Assembly: GCA_018398575.1 (NCBI GenBank)
Contig: JAGTXZ010000018.1
Span: forward strand, 558,001 to 622,000
DNA from: Ampelomyces quisqualis
Taxonomy: Eukaryota; Ascomycota; Dothideomycetes; Pleosporales; Phaeosphaeriaceae
DNA: 64,000 nucleotides
Direction: 5' to 3'
Positions 55,091 to 64,000 of the stretch are shown here, piece by piece; within the stretch, counting starts at the first letter, position 1; each line of letters opens with the position of its first letter. Under the pieces are notes generated by a model. It did no database searches. It saw nothing but the letters and a program-made list of their open reading frames with translations, and was not told the DNA's origin. Both the position numbers and the translations under genes were made by a program.

Positions 55091-56207
55091 TAAGCTAGAT
55101 AGTCCACCTGTTAGCGTAGTCTCTTCTCCTCCTAGCGCTGCAGCAAGAGTGCAAAGTTTATCGGTAACACTATTATCGAGGTCTTTCAAGCGCAGGCTAA
55201 GAATATTCCAGCCGAAGCCTTGTCTCAACGCTACGGGGTAGACAACACTCAACACTAAGCAGAGGTTGAGGGTACGAAATTTGGGCGATACGGTGCTGAT
55301 GGTTGTGCATATACTGCAAGTTTTCAACACTGATGGTACGCCGAGGGAACTTTTTCACATCATACTCAAACATGCTGAATAGGAGGAGCTGAAACACTTG
55401 AAGAGCTTTACAATTATATGTTGTAGAACTAGTAACGTTGTAGGATACAAGCTGTGCAGAATGATGTTCCTCTACGGCCTTTCCGTTGGTGCTGGTAACA
55501 TGCCGTATGTATCTTCTAACAACATTTTTCTGGACGCATAGTTGTGCCTGACATGTCCTATCCTATCTTGAAACGTCATTTGAATCAAGAAGCTTTTTTC
55601 TGTTGCATATCTGTAAATCTACTAAGGAATCTTTCCGCGATGCAAAATAAATAAAAGACGGAGGTAGCCATCACGTGTTGCTACTGTAAAATAGTGTTTA
55701 CATCCCAGCTACCCATCGACCCCATCTCTCAACTTTCTCCTGCCAACCGCCCAAGGCTGAGAACTAGTGGCCAGAAAAGTGCCACGACCGCCATCCCGTC
55801 TCGCCTGCTAAGATTAGACATACATACGTCGAGACGACGTGACTGCGGCATACCTTCTGTCTTGACTCTGGACAAACTAACGTTCCTAGCGCATACGTAA
55901 ACAAAGGCCCTTTTCCTGTTTCATGCGTCGCGTTCTCCGAGACACGTGTCGGGAACTATGCAGAGACGGCGCGGGTTTTCATAAAAAGGATTGCAGGAAT
56001 GGGTGGACTGTTTCTACGATCCGAGTCATTAGATCAATTCGCTGGAGTCACTTCAGGCGGAATATGGTGTTGAGATCGATTGGTTTTCTGCTTCAATGCG
56101 ACGGCGCGTCCTACGTTTAGTGTGTCCCGCAAGGCACTTCACCAAATTAGACAAATGCGAGTAGCTGGCGAGGTTTTGTTGGTTCGTCATGTACAATGAA
56201 AAAAAAG
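55091..56207. other. Intergenic
   Basis: Right flank of the TA-rich island and 3' flank of the rhodopsin-like gene. Frames below 85 codons only; no motif. Confidence 0.45.
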
Positions 56208-57458
56208 CTAAACGAGCAACATGTCCTGTTTTCCCTTGACTTCCATGCTCGTCAATTCAAAATCCTTCTTTTGATATATTCCCTGATTGTCCCACGAATC
56301 CGGCATGTCGTCGTTGTCATGGTACGTCGATTTAGCGTTGGAGTAGATGTGCGCCTTGTGGTTGCTCTGTACGAAGGATTCTGGGGTTTTGTGCTGGCTG
56401 GCGCGCGTCGGTATGTCATGGAGTTTCTTCGAAGTCATGGACGTGTGCATATCGCGGATTAAGGGGCGTAGGACAGGGATACATTGGACGATGATGGTGC
56501 CGACGATTTCGGAAGAGTACCATATGTTGGAGTGGGCGTTGCGCCAGAAGTACCATTCGTCTTTGACGTTGCCTTCGTCTTTCCAGCCGGTGCGAACGGC
56601 GGATACGATGGCAACTATCATGCCCTGTAGAGCACTTAGCTGTTGTTCCAGAAAGTTGTGAGACACGATGGATGGTCCACCTACCAGACTCATGGTTACA
56701 CACAATCCAACTTTCTCAGCCTTGCGCATGTCCAGATTCCATGTCAATACCCATGGGAACGTGGCAAGCACAAAATCCATGATGATGTTGTACACTATTA
56801 ACAATATTAGCCGTGGCCAAATGCATTGTAGGTGCGTAGCTACTCACCATTGCCGCCCTCTTTGAAGTCGTCGCGGAACTTCGAGTCAACACAAAAGTCT
56901 AGTCGATAGGAGACATCGTAGGTTGGTTTCCCGCAAATCTTACCCCACTGGATGATGACTTTTGCGATCATGTAAATATTCATCGATCCAATGCAAAACC
57001 ATAGTACCCATTGATAACCTGAGTGCGTCCAGGCCTTGGTCAACTTGAGTAGCGTGACAGCGAATGCAGTTTTGGTGAGAGCTTGGTTGATCAATGTGCC
57101 ACAAGAGGTGATGGTAATGAGTATGTGCATGCGAGCGTCCCAGGTGTCGGTTACATAGCCGGTTGCGAACTCGAGAGATATCAAGCTGTTGTTTATCGCC
57201 AGGATAAACTTAACTTGGGTCAGCTATGCGCACCGCAGGGTGAAGCGGACGTTGCCTCAAAGGTCTGTCACATACCCACGACGCAATGAGGATGTAGTCA
57301 TCGTACCACAACCCACGACGACGAGTTATCTTGATCCAAATCCGAAGTGCGAGAAACAGAGATGCGCCCGCGAAAAGTGACCATAGGCCGGCGTTTAGTT
57401 GAAGTGAGGGGTCGATATAGCCATGCCCGGATTTGTCGTGTTTTCGAGAGACTAGCAT
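56208..57458 (-). CDS. Pth11-like integral membrane protein (fungal rhodopsin-type 7TM domain)
   Basis: Four exons are 57458-57276, 57208-56848, 56794-56685 and 56624-56208; introns are 67, 53 and 60 nt, giving 356 residues. The first exon has LWSLFAGASLFLALRIWIKI followed by the family's GLWYDDYILIASW (DDY motif). Later helices include MHILITITSCGTLINQALTK, AFAVTLLKLTKAW, YQWVLWFCIGSMNIYMIAK, NIIMDFVLATFPWVLTWNLD and GMIVAIVSAVRTG. The conserved SNIWYSSEIVGTIIVQCIPVLRP box is near the end. A Cys-containing loop (GKICGKPTYDVSYRLDFC) is typical. The cytoplasmic tail is polar. The family includes PTH11, needed for appressorium formation in Magnaporthe, but most members have no known ligand. The first acceptor is AAG, less usual. 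Confidence 0.85.
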
Positions 57459-59070
57459 CTTCACATCCTGAGCTGCAGAGAAATGGGGCTCCGAAGAGAA
57501 AGAAACGATGTTAAGATAGCGGAGCGCGCAGGTCACGCCAAAGCGGAACGTAATGCATTTGAGGAAGCGAGCGAAGCCTTTATCATACCCACCTTCAAGA
57601 CTGACAGGCCTTCGGGAGGCGTTTAGCTTTTGGGAAAGCTCGACCGAGACCGAGTCCCTACATGCAGCATGCTGTCTGTTCCGGAGCTGGGCGTGGAGCA
57701 AGGGCACGTCCTTGCAGGGTATTGGTGGAAGTCTGAAACTGCCGCTCGTCCCAGATCGCATTGGTATAGCAACACAGACCGGGATCGAATACAGGATCCT
57801 GGGGAAAGTCGTGGTCTTTTGGCCGCATCTGGATATGCTGCGTGGGTCAACCTTGATTCTGGTTCCCGTTGTCCCGTTGTCATTTCCAATGGACAGGGCG
57901 ATGGCCCTCGCGGAGGCAGCCCTAATGCTTTCGCAACGTGCCAGTCGCGCCGGATGCGAGACAGCTCCCGCGTTGACATGCTGCTTAAAATGCGGAGATC
58001 GCGTTGTTCTTCGGAATGTTCGTGAGCCTGGACCCCCTCATAATCGCGTGTAGATCGTGAGGGGATTGACGGAGAAACTGCGGGTGAGATACGGAGTACG
58101 GAGTACCATAGTTAGGTCGCTTCGGCTGTTGCTCAACTGCATAACGGCCCAGGCCCCGGTAGTGCCGACATCAAATTGATGCAAAGACTTCAAGAGATCC
58201 AGTTGTTCATGTGGAGAAGTCACAAGAGACATTGTAGTCGTCATCCCAGTGACAAAGTTCCACATTTCCAAGGGCAATGCTGTTCTTTCGATGCGTGATG
58301 GCGTGGTTTTACAGTGGTGGGTGTGACGCTAGGTAGGTAGAAAGCTAATTAGAAACAAGGCATGCGCATCCAGTTCACCATTCGCGCTCACTTGCCTCTC
58401 TTCCTGAATAATGCAAACATGTCACGATCTGGTTTCATGGAAGTAAACTTTCAACCCGATACTGTTAAATAGACTTTACGTTGTCTCGATTAAGCGACGA
58501 TATCATGCAGAATTATGGCAAGTTTTTTTCAAACTGAATCGATGCGTCCGAGGAAGAGCACAGATACACCATCAGACGAGTACAGTAACGTAAGGCCTGA
58601 CGTTGGGAAGGATGGTACCTGGTATGGAGCATTTTCTACTGCACACTCTTCGTCGATGTCGCCAAGTTCACGGCCCAGGCGGCAGCGCGGCAGCTCTTCC
58701 GCCCCACAGGCCTTTGCCCTTGACCAAATCACGGATGGCATTCTCCTTCCGATAAGATGAGCATGGCTAGGACGTGTTCTTCTGGATGTGGGTAACCCTG
58801 AAGGAGGGGAATATCTAACAAGAATGCAATCAGCTGTGCCGCAACTCATGTCTAGACGAAGTCTCACCCAAGCTTACAGAGTTGCTTGGCCGAGCGACAA
58901 TCTTGGGTGTACGTAGACTGCAGGACCTCAGCGTCTTGTATTTCCATCATTATAAATACAGTCGCATATTTATAGGCGGAACTCACGTTTGTCTCCTGGT
59001 CCACTGTTCGATTCTTGGATGTTAACCATTGAGATTGTCAACTGGAGTCTTTGCCTTTAATAAAGATTCA
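57459..59070. other. Intergenic, 1.6 kb
   Basis: Divergent space between the Pth11-like gene and the small secreted candidate. Overlapping frames at 58515-58867 have some coding texture on both strands but no assignable domain. No repeat was recognised. Confidence 0.45.
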
Positions 59071-59276
59071 ATGTCACTCATATGGACAGTATCCGCTCTA
59101 GCAGTGGCCCAAGCCTCGACACCCAAATCAAGGCGCTCCAACACGTACAAGCGGAGAGATGACTGGGGTCCAGACATTTATGCCGGACTAGGTGAGCCTT
59201 GGGTTCACCCAACGAAGGGATTGATGAGGAGCTGAGGTTAACTGTTGGTTCAATCTGATCAGTGATTGGTTGGTGA
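59071..59276 (+). CDS. Candidate small secreted peptide precursor
   Basis: From the ATG at 59071 a signal-peptide-like start (MSLIWTVSALAVAQA) is followed by a basic region with RR and KRR (Kex2-type sites) and then DDWGPDIYAGL. A good donor at 59192 (GTGAGC) and acceptor at 59262 (TTAAC...GATCAG) would give 44 residues ending VIGW. Without splicing the frame ends after 54 residues at 59235. This is the layout of a processed secreted peptide or small effector. There is no cysteine. Support is only the signal peptide, dibasic sites and splice sites, so it may be a chance ORF. Confidence 0.35.
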
Positions 59277-59468
59277 AAGGTATGCATCGAATAAAATTGG
59301 TAGAAGTAGACATGTTCACTCTGCTACAGGAGCGCCCGGTGCCACTGATGATAGCTATTTTCACCTTAGACTGAGTGAGGTCGCTTGTAAACGTGGTCGT
59401 TCCAAAACAACCCTTCTCATAGGCCACTATTCGGTTTACATGGATTTGGAAGGAAAGAAAAGAGGCCC

Positions 59469-61674
59469 TCATGTGCTGCCTGCAATGGTCCGATTGTACG
59501 CATCCAGGCTCCAAAGCCAGTCCAACTTCTTCCAGATTGCGGCATCGGTAAAGTCCTCAGCTCCGATGTTCTTCGGTCGAAAAGCTGGCTCCATGGGATC
59601 AATGAAAACCGTGGATTTGTCGTAGCCCCATTTTGTAAGGTTGGTTACATTGAAAGCGACCAACATACTGGAGAAGTAAGCTTTAAGCATTGGAACCTAA
59701 CAGCATGACTCACTCGTGGTCTTCGTGCACCAGGTTGTGGCAATGGAACATGCTGTTCAATCAGTTAGAGCGACATTTGAGAGCAAGTCTGGTTTGAACA
59801 CACTACACACCTGGCCATGGCGCATACCTCGCCACAACTCTGACTGTCTCATTGGGTGCTAGCCAGACCACATCCTTGAGTCCAGCTGCCTCATAGGGCG
59901 GAAGTTCGCCCCTCCCTCCACTTCGGGAAAGTATCTGGAAGTCGACCAGATGTATGTGCACAGGATGCACGCCGGTACCATTTCCATTTTGAAGCTCCCA
60001 AATTTCATCTACACCTAGTGTGGGCCTCGTAAGAATCCTGTGCTCAATGTCTGCCCAACTGACGCCATTAACGACCCACTCCTCACCAATGCGTCCGAAC
60101 TCGAATTTCTTGGTAATATTGGCTTCAGAGGTCGGTGGCATGGTTCTAAGTGCAGACGGAACTGGATCGTTCTCACTGTTGTCGCTTGTAGAATTGCCTA
60201 CGACGAAGCGCATCACTTGATCAGTTCCACTGTGGAACCATGACAGCGAGATCAGTAAATATTTTACGTTAGGCAAGCCCTCATACTCACGCAAAATCAA
60301 GGCTTCCAATCACTCCTCGTGCGTTTCTCATAGTCATGTTTTTACCTTCAAAGTCTGCAAAGTCCACAATAATTTCGTAGCGCTCGCCCATGGAGAGCGC
60401 GATGCTGTTTGCTTTGACAGGCTGCGCGAAAAGACCTGGTAAGATACTCAGTCATGACATACAGCGACTGATGAAAATTTAATGTACGCACCACAATCTG
60501 AACCAATGGCATCGAAATCCAGCTGTTGTCCGTCAAAGCCTTCATGGAGCGAGAGGGTGAATGCTACATTCAATCAGCGCTTGTTCAAAACCAGCATGGG
60601 GAACAACACTGCTCACTTCGACTGACTGCGCCGTTGAGCAAGCGTAGTCGATACCTCCGCGGCTCCACTGCCATATAAGGCCAAGGTTGCCCGTTACTAG
60701 TTCACGTCAACATGTATGCCTTCTCGCGAAGTGACACACTGACACTTGTATCACATCTCCTGGTATACCATAATTACTGGTAGTGTCGTACACCAGAGTT
60801 CCATCACTGTTGTACTGCTTCGCACTTATCGACATAGGGATATCGTATTTGCCGGATGGAAGGTTAAGCGCTTGCTCTTCATCATCAGTCAAAATGTAGA
60901 AACCTTCCAGACCAAGGTAGACGTTCAAGCCTGTAGCAAACTCTGTATGATCCTACAGCTGTCAGCATAAATATTACACGCCACTTCTCAGCCAAGTAAC
61001 ACCTCGCAACTAACATGGTACCAGATTGTGCGAGCATTCTGGGCGTTTGGATAGTGATAGTCTTTGTATTGGCCAGGATACGCATAGTCTGCAGCCCAGC
61101 CATCAAATGGCGCACGATTGTATTGTCCATGTACGTGCGTGGAAATGTCGATCGGACTTTGATTCACAAATCTAACGACCGCTTCTACAAAATGTTAGAT
61201 GAGGCAATTGACAATGATGAGCCGAATCTACCTCGGCCCTTGCGCATCATGAACGTTGGTCCGGGCTGTAGACCGTCATAGCCGATCATTTGTGTTGGTG
61301 GAAGGTTCGGGTAAATCTGTTTCGTCAACTTCCGCACTTCGATCTCATAGTAGTCCACGACCGCCCCGGTTTGATTGTTCGTGTAGACACTTTGTTATCA
61401 TTAGAAATAGTAACCGTAGATAAGAACGCGTCACTGACAATCGCGGTTGCTTGACAGCCGGAATGGGTAGAGGGTACTCAAAGAGCCATTTATAATCCGG
61501 ACTAAGCCATCCTGCCGTCGGTGCAGCCCATGTGTAGTTCGCTGCCGTAGTCGTGTTTGCGTATGGTCCGCTGCTTGACACGATGTTCTTGTCAAGATCA
61601 AACACAAGAGAGGGATAAGCAAGTACGCCTATTATGAGGTGGAATATGGAATAGAAAGATGTTCTCAATAACAT
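59469..61674 (-). CDS. Multicopper oxidase, bilirubin-oxidase/laccase-like, secreted
   Basis: About ten exons can be joined in phase across introns of mostly 47-70 nt, giving a full-length product. The N-terminus MLLRTSFYSIFHLIIGVLAY is a signal peptide. All four copper-ligand regions are intact: STHVHGQY, TIWYHDHTEF, HPVHIHLVDFQ and MFHCHNLVHEDHDML; the last supplies the type-1 Cys and axial Met. The HCH exon needs an upstream donor GTAGTG, and the Asp before ML comes from a split codon (GA|T). The family block PNLPPTQMIGYDGLQPGPTF resembles bilirubin oxidase and bacterial CotA rather than basidiomycete laccases. Two donors read GTCAGT. Such enzymes oxidise phenols, bilirubin or metals and often act in pigment formation. 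Confidence 0.9.
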
Positions 61675-62784
61675 CGTAACATTAGCGTGTCCCAAACGTG
61701 TGAAGATGTGTACCAAGATGTGGTGTGGCCCCCATACCTATACATTGATAGACTTGACAAAGTATTCGGTCTCTGGCAACACAATCTTCGACGACTGTGG
61801 AGATTGGGACATCACATGGCGTTGGAACATGGCTGACCAGCAGGGACGTGTATTGAGTGCACGAAAAAGCATGAACATGGTGACGCACATCCCAGAAGCC
61901 AGTTGTTTGGTGCTCCATAACTTACATGCACAATCTCGGGTAGATTTCTCCACCAAAGTGGATGCATGTTTCGCAAAATTTGTCGTTGTGCTCAGTATGT
62001 CCAAGTTCAGTCAAACATACATCCCCTTCATGTATATGATGGAGTGCAAAATCACACAACCTGTAAGGTAGAGGAAAGAATATACCATGTCGGTTTCAGA
62101 TGCAGTACATTACGCCACCGTTCCAGAATCTGGGCCCTAGTAACGTGGTTGGGTAGTGTTGCTCTTTGCTTCCGATCTGTGTCACTCAAAGCTAGGGAGC
62201 GCTTCGTGATACTTCGCGTCGTACGAAAATATCGATATCCAGTGTGGCTTCGAACACGCAGTTCTCAAGAAGCACAGCAGGTCCCAAATCACGCTCTTCT
62301 CGCGTTGTTTTCCACCTGTGCCTCACGGCTTCCCATTTCCCTCGCTGTAGCAGTCGAAGGTCGAGCACACGCGGCTTGCATGCCCGAACAAAAAATCGAA
62401 AAGCTACCACGTACCACCGCAGAAGCACGAAAAATAACTTATCGCAGTTAATCCCGAGATGAAAAAGTATGAAACATAGATACGTGTTAGGCAAGGACAG
62501 TCTGTTGTCGACCCACCACCCTATCTTCGACATCATGGAAGTAACGGCGCACAGCCACATGGTATAATGTTGTGGAGTGTTACAACAACAGGCTTTGGCG
62601 TCATAGTGCCGTGGCCAACCAACTTCCAAGACACAGGCCGTGTGTGTGCAAGAACACTGAACTGTTTCGAATCATCCCAATCGGCTCTTGGTTCCAATAG
62701 TTTTCTTCAACCTCAACCAACATTTCAACTTGTCCAATGCTTCACCCTCGCTCCAAACTTCACTTTCGTATAAATCGTCATCCA
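61675..62784. other. Intergenic with a Cys-rich candidate exon
   Basis: Apart from the candidate exon at 61926-62060 on the minus strand, only short frames are present and nothing is recognisable. Confidence 0.4.
61926..62060 (-). CDS. Candidate internal exon of a small Cys/His-rich protein
   Basis: A TTACAG acceptor (62061) and a perfect GTAAGT donor (61920-61925) flank an open 135-nt segment. It reads LCDFALHHIHEGDVCLTELG, HTEHNDKFCETC, IHFGGEIYPRLC, with four or five Cys and six His. Upstream and downstream exons could not be fixed; a downstream frame (VEDCVARDRILCQVYQC) is also Cys-rich. Zinc-binding and secreted proteins are both possible; it may be a relic. Confidence 0.3.
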
Positions 62785-63385
62785 CTATTCATTCCCCACC
62801 ATCACCCGGTCTTGCACTCTGATCGACCTGCTCATTCCCCCCACTCCCGATCGCTTCCTTCCTCGCATTTTTCCATTCAGAACCACCATTCCGAGCTTCT
62901 CTGCTAAGCCCGCCTTGAAGTCACCTTGCATCTTCTCGAGTGTCGTAACTTTGTCAAACAGGAATACTTCCCTTCTCTCCAAGCTCTGCCTGTTTACTTC
63001 TTTCCACTCCGTCCTGAACGTGTCTTTGAAATTCTCAAGCACAAGCGGATGTGCTGTGTTCGTCGACGAATCGTCCGAGATTGCTCTCGAGCGTGGTTCT
63101 ATCCTTTTCAGGAGAGTCTTCTCTGTGTGGGTGATGGGAAGTGTTTCGATGTTATATGAAATCTGTGTCTTGATACATTTGAGCTGCGAACAGCTTTTCT
63201 TGACACTGGTGATGGTCAAGGCAATGTTGGCATATCTTTTTTTCAACTGTTTTATATTGCTCCTGCTTGCTCTTTTCATGTTCAGTGTCCGGTTTCTCTC
63301 TCGGCTCAGGTGGCATCCTGTGCTGGTCGACTGGTATAGCTCCGGCAGCGGAGGTCGATTGCCGAGCTGTATATGACTGCAGCAC
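62785..63385 (-). CDS. Hypothetical protein, frame change inside (intron likely)
   Basis: Two overlapping minus frames have coding texture. One starts at the ATG at 63385 (MLQSYTARQSTSAAGAIPVD, then charged EHEKSKQEQYKTVEKK). The other, with an ATG at 63279, runs to 62785 and contains HPLVLENFKDTFRTEWKEV and KVTTLEKMQGDFKAGLAEKL, likely helical. A spliced transcript using both is plausible but no convincing donor/acceptor pair was found. No domain is recognised. Confidence 0.35.
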
Positions 63386-63525
63386 AGTTAGCTACATGGA
63401 TCTGCAGATTTACATACGTCGTAATAATTGAACAAGTGAAAAAGTTTGCTTCGAGTGGCAATCAACCTCATGTTCAGGTGGGTATCAATCGCAATTACAC
63501 ACTTCCGGAAACAGCTCTCATCATC

Positions 63526-64000
63526 TCACTTGATGCTCCTGACTAATTCTCTCAAATCACCGCCCTCAACCCACTTCTCCTCTCCTCCTCCACCTGCCCC
63601 AAGCCCACCTCCCGAACCACCACTAACGCCCCAGCCCTCGCCGACTTCGCCAATCACTCTCGCAGGGCGCCCACCAACTACCGACCCTGATGCAATGACC
63701 ATGTTTGCTGGTATCACAGTATTTGGTAGAATCTTCACGTTCTCCTTGATGATTGCGAATTGGTTGATAGTGACTTTTTCTCCGATGTGCACATGTGATG
63801 ATATTGAAATAGCCTGAATTGTGCAGCCAGGACCTGAGGAGGTCAGTTTGCGAACAGTACCAAATTGCGCAACCCAAAAGGAGACCACATACCGACGAAC
63901 ACGTTGTCGCCAATCTTCATTGGATAGTAGTGCACCTGGCCCCTGCTAATCCGGCAAGGTGGCTTAATCACACTTCCCGTGGAGATGACAGTACATCTGC
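63526..64000 (-). CDS. Dynactin subunit p25 (DCTN5-like), C-terminal part
   Basis: The last exon is 63833-63526; a 59-nt intron (63834-63892) joins it to an exon open to the window's right edge. The visible protein is left-handed beta-helix (hexapeptide repeat) sequence. It includes RCTVISTGSVIKPPCRI, HYYPMKIGDNVFVG, CTIQAISISSHVHIGEKVTI and CVKIL-like ENVKILPNTVIPANMVIASG, ending GGRPARVIGE as in human DCTN5. p25 sits at the pointed end of dynactin and helps link dynein to early endosomes in filamentous fungi (family knowledge). The C-terminus carries a Gly/Glu-rich extension (VSGGSGGGLGAGGGGEEKW) longer than in animals. The N-terminus lies outside the window. Confidence 0.85.

Noticed and set aside
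1..64000. A biosynthetic gene cluster or a defence-type system
   Set aside because: The multicopper oxidase, Pth11-like protein and esterase are not near any backbone synthase, and no known or novel multi-gene system could be assembled from the neighbours.

Overview
The window is nuclear DNA of a filamentous ascomycete, most likely a dothideomycete of the Pleosporales type. I base this on short introns (mostly 47-80 nt, with GT...CTRAC/TAAC...AG signals), single-exon kilobase-scale genes, the protein families present, a deuterolysin and a Pth11-like rhodopsin protein, and a TA-saturated island that looks like RIP. No bacterial, viral or organellar gene, tRNA, rRNA or CRISPR array was recognised. 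All intron positions were worked out by eye from splice sites and reading phase.

Region 1-8 kb: the N-terminal third of a giant FMP27/BLTP2 bridge-like lipid-transfer protein runs off the left edge. It is followed by a disordered nuclear-type hypothetical gene and a four-exon hydrophilic protein. Region 8-17 kb: a flavin amine oxidase that carries one in-frame stop, a multi-pass membrane protein tail-to-tail with it, an M35 deuterolysin, and a separate protein that resembles only the deuterolysin propeptide. Region 17-29 kb is housekeeping: DNA ligase IV and an IRS4-type EH-domain protein share a divergent promoter, then a JMJD7-type hydroxylase, a mitochondrial inner-membrane protease subunit, a RING-H2 protein and a secreted type-B carboxylesterase.

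Region 29-33.4 kb is gene-poor and holds a decayed gene with two in-frame TGA codons, a 22-bp hairpin and a possible solo LTR. Region 33.4-38.2 kb: a 6-phosphofructo-2-kinase whose phosphatase half lacks the catalytic His, divergent from TOM40, which is tail-to-tail with TOM22. Two core subunits of the mitochondrial import pore are therefore neighbours. Region 38.2-44.4 kb is a 6-kb stretch without a supportable gene.

Region 44.4-54.3 kb: two disordered/uncharacterised proteins, a U-box cyclophilin (PPIL2/CYP60 type), a GPI-anchor-like cysteine-rich secreted protein and an alpha/beta hydrolase. This is followed directly by a 7-copy 19-bp minisatellite, a CTTCTC microsatellite and the TA-rich RIP-like island. 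Region 56-64 kb: a Pth11-like seven-helix protein, a tiny secreted-peptide candidate, a many-exon multicopper oxidase of the bilirubin-oxidase type, a cysteine-rich candidate exon, a hypothetical gene and the C-terminal end of the dynactin p25 subunit running off the right edge.
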